This document shows positions 1 through 5,109 of a stretch of DNA of 5,109 nt, one piece after another. The translations under genes and the position numbers were made by a program. Source of the stretch: Planctomycetaceae bacterium (GTDB taxonomy: Bacteria; Planctomycetota; Planctomycetia; Planctomycetales; Planctomycetaceae); assembly GCA_003445035.1 (NCBI GenBank), contig DLVV01000400.1:1-5109 (forward strand). The letters are read 5' to 3'. Each line of letters starts with the position of its first letter. The stretch's first letter is position 1. The notes beneath the pieces are model-generated. The model did no database searches. It was not told the origin of the DNA and saw nothing but the letters and a program-made list of their open reading frames with translations.

Positions 1-1101
1 CTGCTGAAGCGGTACTTCCACACGTTCGGCGTTTGTTTTGTGGCTGCGCTGGGGGTCTTCTTCGTATTCGACGCGTTCACCAACGCCGACGAGTTTCTCA
101 AGGCGAGCCCCGACGGGGCGATCTGGCCGGTCGTTCGACGGATGGCGGTGTATTACTGCTGTCAGTCGAGCCTGTTGTTGAGCCTGGTCGGGCACATTCT
201 CTGTGTGCTGGCGGTGATGGTCGTGCTGGTGATCTTGCAACGATCCGGTGAGTTGCATCCGGTCCTGGCTGCCGGTGTGCCGCTGTACCGCGTCGTGGTG
301 CCGCTGGTGATAGGGGCCTTGCTGGTCAACCTGACGATCATGGTCAACCAGGAGTGCGTTTTGCCCACGGTGGCCCCGGTGCTGCAAACGCCTCGAGGCC
401 GAGAGGTTGAGCAGGGGATCGACGTTCGTCCGTCCCTGGATTTTGCCACGCATATCCTGATCTCGGCACGGCGGGTGTTTCCTCATGCGAAGAAACTGGA
501 GCATGCGGAGTTCGTGTTGCCGGTTCCGGACGTCGTGACCCGTCTGACCACACTGAAGGCCCGGCGTGCCAAGTACGTTCCTCGCGGTCCCAAAAATCTT
601 TCCGGGTGGCTGTTGGTGGGTCTCGATCCGCCGCTCGAACAACTCTCGCTCAGCGCCACCGGTCGTCGCGTCGTCCGGCCGGGGACACGTCCGGGAACGC
701 TGTTTGTCGTCTCGGGTGTCACTCCCGATCAACTCTCTGAAAAAGCCGGCAATGCGAGGTACCTCTCGACGCCGGATCTGCTCCGGCGGGTTCGCAACCC
801 GTCGCAGGCGACCCGGTCTGCTCACGAGCAGGCTTTGGCGTTGCACGCTCGTTTGACGCGGCCGCTGCTGAATATCGCTGCGGTGTTTCTGGCGGTCCCG
901 TTTTTGGTTCGTCGAGAGAGCCGCGGGGTGGTGGCGAACCTGGCCGTTGCGGGAGCCGTGATGGTGGTGCTGTTGGGGGGTGGGGAAGCCTGCTTGTACC
1001 TGGCCAGTTTTCAGGTGATGTCGCCCGATCTGGCGGCCTGGTCTCCGGTGGTCACCTCAGGGATGCTGGCCACCTGGTGTGCGAGGCACGCTGAGACGTA
1101 G
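1..1101 (+). CDS. LptF/LptG-family LPS export permease (5' end cut by window edge)
   Basis: Inner-membrane permease of the YjgP/YjgQ (LptF/LptG) family. In the known system it pairs with LptB ATPase to extract LPS from the inner membrane and pass it to LptC/LptA. The reading frame is open from base 1 and ends at TAG 1099-1101, giving 366 residues in the window. The family is usually about 350-390 residues, so only a few N-terminal codons are probably missing; an internal GTG at 40 would cut into the first membrane helix and is not the start. Visible topology fits the family: one helix at about residues 9-27, then helices at about 57-80 and 98-117, a periplasmic domain at about 118-285, and three C-terminal helices at about 287-304, 311-336 and 344-360. 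The last part contains LAAWSPVV, resembling the family's C-terminal 'LAAWLPN' signature. I cannot tell LptF from LptG. The gene converges on the lipid A cluster. Confidence 0.85.
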   Translation: MLKRYFHTFGVCFVAALGVFFVFDAFTNADEFLKASPDGAIWPVVRRMAVYYCCQSSLLLSLVGHILCVLAVMVVLVILQRSGELHPVLAAGVPLYRVVVPLVIGALLVNLTIMVNQECVLPTVAPVLQTPRGREVEQGIDVRPSLDFATHILISARRVFPHAKKLEHAEFVLPVPDVVTRLTTLKARRAKYVPRGPKNLSGWLLVGLDPPLEQLSLSATGRRVVRPGTRPGTLFVVSGVTPDQLSEKAGNARYLSTPDLLRRVRNPSQATRSAHEQALALHARLTRPLLNIAAVFLAVPFLVRRESRGVVANLAVAGAVMVVLLGGGEACLYLASFQVMSPDLAAWSPVVTSGMLATWCARHAET

Positions 1102-1119
1102 CGGTGGTCCCGGGGGGGC

Positions 1120-2190
1120 TCAGGCCACTCGTCGCGAGTGCGGACGTCGGGCTCGGGGACCCTGGGCACCGTCGGTGTGACCGTCCCAGAGATGTCCAGC
1201 GACGGAGGCGAGGACCTGGTCGGCGGCGACCATTGCCCGGAGTGCTTCAGCACCGCCCACCAGTGGACGGCGGCCACTGGTGACACACTCGGCAAAATGT
1301 TGCAGTTCGTCGGTCAGCGCGTCGGAGTCGGAAATGTCGGGTTCGCGGACCGTGATGAACTTGCCGAAGACACTTTGCTTGAGGTCATCGATGTTGGCCC
1401 CCGGCTCTGCGGCCAGTTCAAGCGGTGACGGACCACTCAGCAAGGCTTCCGACGGCCGATACGAGGTCAGGCGACGGGTGTGCAGGTCGACGTGGACACA
1501 TCCCGAGGCGGACCAGGAAGTGAGTACGCGGCGAGGTTCGGGGTGCACCCGACTGGCAGTGAGGTCGGCGATGCAGCCGTTGCTGAATGAGATCCTGGCC
1601 TGGACCGAATCTTCGTGGCCTCCCATCAGGCTGATGCCGAAAGCCTGGACGGACTGTATCGGGGCGTCGACGAGTGCCAGGACCAGTTCGAGGTCGTGGA
1701 TCATCAGGTCGTGAACGACGCCGATGTCGGTCGATCGGAACGCAAAGGGACTCAGGCGTTCGACCCGCAGGTACCGGGGGCGATCGATCTGTCCAAATGC
1801 GGCGGTGACGGCGGGATTGAATCGTTCGACATGGCCCACCTGCAAGACGACATCCTGCCTGTCGGCGAGGTCAACCAGTCGGGCGGCGTCATCGAGGGTT
1901 CCGGCGATCGGCTTCTCGACCATCACTGGCAGCCCGGCTCGCAGACAGTCTCCGGCAACTGCCAGGTGGGCCGAGGTGGGGACAGCGATTGTTACCGCAT
2001 CGACATCCTCGAGCAGGTCGTGGAAGTCGGTGACATGGGCGCATCCGCAGGCTTCTGCGATCGAGCGACCCATCTCGACATCCTTTTCGGCGACACCGAC
2101 GAGTTCGACGGAGTCGAGAGTCGAGAGGATACGGGCGTGGTGTCGTCCGAGGGCGCCGACGCCCACAACAGCGATTTTCAGTCGAGTCAT
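1120..2190 (-). CDS. Gfo/Idh/MocA-family oxidoreductase, probable GnnA-like UDP-GlcNAc 3-dehydrogenase
   Basis: A complete 356-residue cytoplasmic NAD(P)-dependent dehydrogenase. The N-terminal Rossmann fold shows GVGALG at residues 10-15 after a beta strand (KIAVVG), and the family's catalytic-lysine motif EKP lies at 92-94. The segment QVGHVERFNP (117-126) and the histidine/aspartate segment HDLMIHDLELVL (160-171) resemble members annotated as UDP-N-acetylglucosamine 3-dehydrogenase. GnnA oxidises the 3-OH of UDP-GlcNAc so that GnnB can install a 3-amino group, giving the UDP-GlcNAc3N used by some LpxA enzymes. Context supports a lipid A role: its ATG overlaps the lpxA stop as ATGA, so the two are probably co-translated. 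The C-terminal 20 or so residues are Arg/His/Gly-rich and look like a non-conserved tail. Family membership is very secure. The GnnA assignment is inference from motif resemblance and context; other UDP-sugar or inositol dehydrogenases remain possible, and no aminotransferase gene is visible nearby. Confidence 0.88.
   Translation of the reverse strand: MTRLKIAVVGVGALGRHHARILSTLDSVELVGVAEKDVEMGRSIAEACGCAHVTDFHDLLEDVDAVTIAVPTSAHLAVAGDCLRAGLPVMVEKPIAGTLDDAARLVDLADRQDVVLQVGHVERFNPAVTAAFGQIDRPRYLRVERLSPFAFRSTDIGVVHDLMIHDLELVLALVDAPIQSVQAFGISLMGGHEDSVQARISFSNGCIADLTASRVHPEPRRVLTSWSASGCVHVDLHTRRLTSYRPSEALLSGPSPLELAAEPGANIDDLKQSVFGKFITVREPDISDSDALTDELQHFAECVTSGRRPLVGGAEALRAMVAADQVLASVAGHLWDGHTDGAQGPRARRPHSRRVA
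2187..2190 (-). other. ATGA stop/start overlap coupling lpxA and the dehydrogenase gene
   Basis: On the minus strand the dehydrogenase ATG (2190-2188) shares bases with the lpxA TGA (2189-2187). Such 4-base overlaps normally indicate translational coupling by a re-initiating ribosome, and therefore one transcript and matched expression. No separate Shine-Dalgarno sequence is evident upstream of this ATG, which agrees with coupling. Confidence 0.8.
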
Positions 2191-3074
2191 GCAGCCTGCC
2201 GTTCGTTGTGTTGGTCCGTGTCGTCGTGAAGAGTTCCGGGGACCGGAGGGGCCTGTTGCTGTGAGTGGCCGGCGGGGTCACGTGTCCGGAGATTGTGGCC
2301 CTGGATCTGTCGTGTGATGAACGACAGCCACTTGGTCAGTTCCAGCGGCAGCACTCCCTCGAGTTCGGACTCGAAGTGCCGTTGCACGTCCTGGATGTTC
2401 TGCAGCTTCCGAAAATGCATCTTGAACGCTTGCAGGATCAGCCCCATCTCGCGTTTTGACATCCCCGCGCGTTGCATCCCGATCCTGTTGATCGTCTTGA
2501 GCTTGGGGTTGTCGCTGCCTGCGGCGAGCATGTAGGGGGGGATGTCATGCGGGACCCGGCATCCGCCACTGATAAACGCCAGCGTGCCGATGGTCGAGAA
2601 GTGGTGGACAACCGAGTTGCCGGAGATGATTGCCCGGTCGTGCACGTGCACGTGTCCGCCCAGCAGCACACCGTTGACCAGGATGACGTCGTCATGGACG
2701 TGGCAGTTGTGAGCCACATGTGAGTTGGCCATCAGCAGGTTTCGGTGACCAATTCGGGTCGTCCCGTCTTCCTTCTCGGCACCGCGGTCGACGGTAACTC
2801 CCGCCCGAAACACGTTGTCGTCACCAATCAGCACTCTCGTGTCGGAATCCTCAAAGCTCTTATCCTGGGGATCGCCGCCGATCACGCAGTGAGGCAAAAA
2901 CCGGTTGTTGCGGCCGATTTCAGTGTTGCCCGTCAAAACGACATGGCTGTCCAGGCAGGTGCCTTCATCAAGTTGGACTCCCGGCCCAACGAGACAGAAG
3001 GGGCCCACGGTGATGTTGGACCCCAGTTCCGCAGCTGGGTCGACCTGGGCCAGTGGTGAGATGTTGGCTGGCAT
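2187..3074 (-). CDS. lpxA: UDP-N-acetylglucosamine acyltransferase LpxA
   Basis: First enzyme of lipid A synthesis. It transfers a 3-hydroxyacyl chain from ACP to the 3-position of UDP-GlcNAc (or UDP-GlcNAc3N in some species) in the cytoplasm, working as a homotrimer. The 295-residue product shows hexapeptide repeats of a left-handed beta helix through about residue 180 (e.g. ITVGPF, VLIGDDN, TRIGHRN). Aligned by eye with E. coli LpxA, the catalytic base is His122 (E. coli His125) in NSHVAHNC; His119, His141 and His157 match E. coli His122, His144 and His160; Asp71 matches Asp74. Gly171 matches E. coli Gly173, the residue that lets that enzyme accept C14 chains. A helical C-terminal domain follows, then a roughly 35-residue Gln/Pro/His-rich tail beyond the usual family length of about 260. 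Odd points are Ser73 and Ala203 where E. coli has Lys76 and Arg205. The start is the ATG 33 bases after the lpxC stop; no clear Shine-Dalgarno is present. Confidence 0.95.
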   Translation of the reverse strand: MPANISPLAQVDPAAELGSNITVGPFCLVGPGVQLDEGTCLDSHVVLTGNTEIGRNNRFLPHCVIGGDPQDKSFEDSDTRVLIGDDNVFRAGVTVDRGAEKEDGTTRIGHRNLLMANSHVAHNCHVHDDVILVNGVLLGGHVHVHDRAIISGNSVVHHFSTIGTLAFISGGCRVPHDIPPYMLAAGSDNPKLKTINRIGMQRAGMSKREMGLILQAFKMHFRKLQNIQDVQRHFESELEGVLPLELTKWLSFITRQIQGHNLRTRDPAGHSQQQAPPVPGTLHDDTDQHNERQAA

Positions 3075-3107
3075 GGTGAATGGCGTGGTTGGATTGGGGG
3101 GTGGGAT

Positions 3108-4073
3108 TCAGGCGGCGTGGGCCACAACGGGGGCGAGGTGGCAGTGTTGGAGGACTGCGGCGGTGGCGTCGTGGTTGTCGGTGTGCCCGCTGCAGCAGGC
3201 ATCGATGTGGCCCCAGAGATCGGCTCCGAGCAGGGCGAAGTCGCCGATACAATCGAGGATCTTGTGTCGGGCACATTCGTCGGGGTACAGGAGGTGGTTA
3301 TCGATGGGGCCGTCGTGGCCGAAAACCAACAGGTCCTGGTGGGTCAGTCCCTGCCCGAGGCCCTGGTTTTTCAGGGCCTCGACCTCGCTGTCGAGCACGA
3401 ACGTGCGGCAGCCGGCGATGCTGGTCGCAAAGTCGGCGGGGTCGGCCAGAAACGTTCGGTTCTGAGGACGTATCGGCGAATGCGGCCCGTAGTCGAGGTG
3501 GTAGCTTATGGCCAGGCCGGGCCGGGCCAGGGGTCGCAGCGTGAGCTGTTTTCCGGGGAGGCCGACCGACAGCACCCGGTTGATGATCAGGCAAGGCCGC
3601 GGAGCGTCCTGGGCAACCCGTCCCGCTTCGAGGATCGCCTCGACGACCGGACGGCACGATCCGTCGAAGCCCGGTGGCTCGGGGGCGTCCAGGGTCACCA
3701 GGCAGTTGTCGACCTGCAGGCCGGCCAGTGCGGCAAGGACGTGCTCAACCAACTCGATGACCACTCCGTTTTGGCCGATTGCGGTGCGACGCTGCCTGGG
3801 CAGAACCGAATCTCGTGTGGCTGGGACCGGAGGCGTGCCAGGACAGTCAAGTCGCTGGAAGGCGAGCCCAAAACCTGGTGCGGCCGGGTGCAGGGTCAAT
3901 TCAACCTGAGCTCCGGTCACGAACCCCACGCCGTGACAAGCCACCGAGCGTCCGAGCGTGTGTTGAGAACGACAGGATCGCTGCGGCAGAGACGCCAGGT
4001 TGTCTCGGGCGTAGGCAGGCATGCGGGACTGTGTGAGCCGGAGGTGGTGAGGAACGGCCGTGACGCCGGTCAT
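3108..4073 (-). CDS. lpxC: UDP-3-O-acyl-N-acetylglucosamine deacetylase LpxC
   Basis: Zinc-dependent deacetylase catalysing the committed step of lipid A synthesis, removing the N-acetyl group from the LpxA product. Numbered from ATG 4073 (321 residues): Glu110-His111 in VEHVLAALAG corresponds to E. coli catalytic Glu78 and zinc ligand His79; His270, Lys271 and Asp274 in ARHKILD match His238, Lys239 and Asp242; His297 in SGHTDN matches His265. FDGS at 136-139 and CRTF at 222-225 are also family motifs. The start is uncertain. Homology begins near residue 35 (QHTLGRSV, like E. coli QRTLKRIV), so ATG 4022 would suffice. The frame also stays open to a GTG at 4130, but the codons between 4130 and 4073 have weaker third-position GC bias and an Arg-rich translation. 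None of the three starts has a convincing Shine-Dalgarno. It lies 68 bases after the ompH stop with this start. It is not fused to FabZ. Confidence 0.93.
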   Translation of the reverse strand: MTGVTAVPHHLRLTQSRMPAYARDNLASLPQRSCRSQHTLGRSVACHGVGFVTGAQVELTLHPAAPGFGLAFQRLDCPGTPPVPATRDSVLPRQRRTAIGQNGVVIELVEHVLAALAGLQVDNCLVTLDAPEPPGFDGSCRPVVEAILEAGRVAQDAPRPCLIINRVLSVGLPGKQLTLRPLARPGLAISYHLDYGPHSPIRPQNRTFLADPADFATSIAGCRTFVLDSEVEALKNQGLGQGLTHQDLLVFGHDGPIDNHLLYPDECARHKILDCIGDFALLGADLWGHIDACCSGHTDNHDATAAVLQHCHLAPVVAHAA

Positions 4074-4141
4074 CCCGTGTCGTTCACGGAGTGATCGGCG
4101 TCTGGGGCCGTCGCGAAAAGGGCCCAACACCAGATACGGGG

Positions 4142-4798
4142 TTACCGTTTCTTGGTCTTGGTGGCGCCGGCCGGTTGATTGCCGGTCGTACGTGGGGCAG
4201 GGGATTGCTTGAGATACTGCTTGTTGAGGTATTCGATCACCGGCTGGGTGATGTTATCTTCACTGCGGTGATAGACAACCTGTCGCTGCAACTGTCCGAC
4301 GACGTTGTTGGGTGTGGCCGAGTCGGATGCCGCACCGTTGAAGCGAAGGACGAGCGTGTAGCCCCAGGCATCGGCCGCACGTTTGACGACCGCCTTGATC
4401 TCGCCGTGGATCGTCTTGAGAAGTTGAGCTTCCCGTCTCAGGATTCTCGTTCGTTCAGCCTTTTTGAACGTGTTGAATTCGGCCTCGACTTGGAGGCCTT
4501 GTTTTTCCAGTTCGACGGCCTTGGGGCTCCCCTGTTGGATATTGGGGGAGCTGAGTTTGTCCTTGATCGTCTTCATCTTTTTGACCATCGCCGTTCGCTG
4601 AGCTTCGCTCTTGGCGATCTCGGCTTTGATCTCCGTCCGAAGGGCATCGACCTTCTTGTACTCTTTGAGCACACGGCTGATGTCGATCAATGCGACCTTG
4701 TGTGGAATCGAGGAGGCGGCCGTTCCCTGCGCTAACGCAGTGGAGGGCGGGCCGGCCAGTAGCATGGCGGCGACAAGGAGAGAAGCGAGTCTAGTCAC
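4142..4798 (-). CDS. OmpH/Skp-family periplasmic chaperone
   Basis: Periplasmic holdase that binds unfolded outer-membrane proteins on their way to the BAM complex; family members form trimers with coiled-coil tentacles. From GTG 4798 the product is 218 residues. The first 23 form a Sec signal peptide: a basic residue near the start, a hydrophobic core (LASLLVAAMLLAG) and a signal peptidase I site ALA^Q. The mature protein has the family's N-terminal strand KVALIDISRVLKEYKK (about 34-49), a long charged Lys/Glu/Arg coiled-coil arm pair (about 48-140), then returning strand GYTLVLRF (146-153) and a C-terminal body segment with VVYHRSEDNITQPVIEYLNKQY (174-195). A Lys/Arg-rich tail ends the protein. 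The frame is open further upstream to a TTG at 4927, but that version would bury the signal peptide behind 43 residues and overlap the likely promoter; GTG 4798 has a good ribosome-binding site. It heads the lpxC-lpxA gene group. Confidence 0.9.
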   Translation of the reverse strand: MTRLASLLVAAMLLAGPPSTALAQGTAASSIPHKVALIDISRVLKEYKKVDALRTEIKAEIAKSEAQRTAMVKKMKTIKDKLSSPNIQQGSPKAVELEKQGLQVEAEFNTFKKAERTRILRREAQLLKTIHGEIKAVVKRAADAWGYTLVLRFNGAASDSATPNNVVGQLQRQVVYHRSEDNITQPVIEYLNKQYLKQSPAPRTTGNQPAGATKTKKR

Positions 4799-4808
4799 GG
4801 CTGAGACA

Positions 4809-4815
4809 CTCCTTT
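4809..4815 (-). promoter_or_regulatory. Ribosome-binding site that fixes the ompH start
   Basis: The minus strand reads AAAGGAG, ending 10 bases before the GTG at 4798. This is the only strong Shine-Dalgarno I see for any gene in the window. It decides in favour of GTG 4798 over the upstream in-frame TTG at 4927. Confidence 0.75.
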
Positions 4816-4917
4816 GGTTGGCAGTGCCTGAATGCAGCGGTGGCCGGAAGACAGGGGGTGGCTTCCATGCCACTGACCGGATCAGGCGAATCCATTCGTT
4901 GTGTAATCGGCGAGGGG

Positions 4918-4946
4918 TATATGGCAAAACCGGCGGAACGCGTCAA
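4918..4946 (-). promoter_or_regulatory. Candidate sigma-70-type promoter for the ompH-lpxC-lpxA-dehydrogenase operon
   Basis: On the minus strand TTGACG (4946-4941, five of six matches to the -35 consensus) is followed after 17 bases by CATATA (4923-4918), a weak -10; shifting to TATACC gives a 19-base spacer. Transcription would begin near 4911, leaving a leader of roughly 110 bases before the ompH GTG. The rest of the cluster has only short gaps (68, 33 and -4 bases) with no obvious internal promoter, so this would drive all four genes. The call rests on sequence resemblance only. Confidence 0.4.
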
Positions 4947-5011
4947 TACGAGTGTTCTGCGGATTGCCTACTGCCAGCTAGAATCGGTCGGTCGCGGCAG
5001 GGCCCTGAATA

Positions 5012-5037
5012 CCAATTGCGCAAATTTGGCAATTTGG
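5012..5037. repeat. Small AT-rich repeat and near-palindrome upstream of ompH
   Basis: In otherwise GC-rich DNA, an 8-base perfect palindrome TTGCGCAA (5015-5022) sits inside an imperfect inverted repeat CCAA...TTGG (5012-5029). The heptamer AATTTGG occurs twice in tandem, at 5023-5029 and 5031-5037, with an 8-base period. It lies about 70 bases upstream of the candidate -35 box. It could be an operator, an upstream promoter element or part of a second promoter, but it may be chance. Confidence 0.3.
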
Positions 5038-5109
5038 GATGACTTTTTCGGATTTGTCGGTCGTGACGGGTGGCGGGCGGGCGGCGATCACAGTCCCGGC
5101 TCAGCCATC

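Larger units (their letters stand above)
4799..5109. other. Non-coding region upstream of ompH
   Basis: About 310 bases without a gene I can support. It contains the ompH ribosome-binding site, the candidate promoter at 4918-4946 and an AT-rich repeat patch at 5012-5037. Open frames crossing it are either an upstream extension of ompH or antisense to it and show no recognisable protein. No terminator of a preceding gene is evident, so I cannot say whether a further gene lies just beyond the right edge on the same transcript. Confidence 0.6.

Noticed and set aside
1126..1140. Perfect 6-base stem, 3-base loop inverted repeat (CACTCG-TCG-CGAGTG) near the convergent stops, as a possible terminator
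   Set aside because: It lies inside the last codons of the dehydrogenase gene (HSRRV), has no T-run on either strand and is short; codon repetition (CGA CGA) accounts for part of it.
1615..2229. Plus-strand open frame of 204 codons opposite the dehydrogenase gene
   Set aside because: It is a mirror of a clearly real Gfo/Idh/MocA gene; its translation is Asp/Gly/Val-rich without any known motif.
3117..4094. Long plus-strand open frame of 325 codons opposite lpxC
   Set aside because: It is antisense to lpxC, whose conserved zinc and catalytic residues prove the minus strand is coding. Long antisense frames are expected in GC-rich DNA, and the translation shows no recognisable domain.
4091..4735. 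Plus-strand open frame of 214 codons opposite ompH
   Set aside because: It reads the complement of the coiled-coil region (repeating Leu/Phe/Asp pattern). The minus-strand protein has a signal peptide, ribosome-binding site and OmpH features.
5013..5040. Second possible promoter on the minus strand (TTGCCA, 15 bases, TATTCA-like)
   Set aside because: The spacer is too short and the boxes poor; the 4918-4946 candidate is better.
1..5109. CRISPR array, insertion sequence, tRNA/rRNA or a novel defence or biosynthetic system
   Set aside because: No spaced direct repeats, terminal inverted repeats, transposase motifs or RNA-gene signatures were seen; nearly all of the window is explained by five envelope genes.

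Overview
The window is a compact, GC-rich bacterial stretch devoted to the outer membrane. Four genes run leftwards on the minus strand, in transcription order: an OmpH/Skp-type periplasmic chaperone, lpxC, lpxA, and a Gfo/Idh/MocA-family NAD(P)-dependent sugar dehydrogenase resembling GnnA (UDP-GlcNAc 3-dehydrogenase). A fifth gene on the plus strand, cut by the left edge, encodes an LptF/LptG-family permease and converges on the dehydrogenase gene with only 18 bases between the stop codons.

The organism is a diderm that makes lipid A. The gene order (ompH followed by lpx genes with a Gfo/Idh dehydrogenase), the scarcity of Shine-Dalgarno sequences inside the operon, and the style of the LpxC and OmpH proteins suggest Planctomycetota or a relative. 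This is an inference from general knowledge; there is no rRNA or other marker gene here to confirm it.

Layout: 1-1101 lptF/lptG-like (+, lacks its first few codons); 1102-1119 convergent gap; 1120-2190 gnnA-like (-); 2187-3074 lpxA (-), overlapping the dehydrogenase gene by an ATGA; 3108-about 4073 lpxC (-, start uncertain between 4022, 4073 and 4130); 4142-4798 ompH/skp (-), whose GTG start is fixed by a good ribosome-binding site and a following signal peptide; 4799-5109 non-coding, with a plausible sigma-70-type promoter at 4918-4946 and a small AT-rich repeat patch at 5012-5037.

How the genes fit together: LpxA acylates a UDP-amino sugar, LpxC performs the committed deacetylation, LptF/G-type proteins extract finished LPS from the inner membrane, and OmpH/Skp escorts outer-membrane proteins through the periplasm. 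The most interesting point is the dehydrogenase translationally coupled to lpxA. In Acidithiobacillus and Leptospira, GnnA with the aminotransferase GnnB makes UDP-GlcNAc3N, so that LpxA can form amide-linked rather than ester-linked acyl chains. Here a GnnA-like gene is present but no GnnB is in the window, and the LpxA has several substitutions near substrate-contact positions. fabZ and lpxD, often found in such clusters, are also absent from the window. I found no mobile elements, CRISPR arrays or RNA genes.
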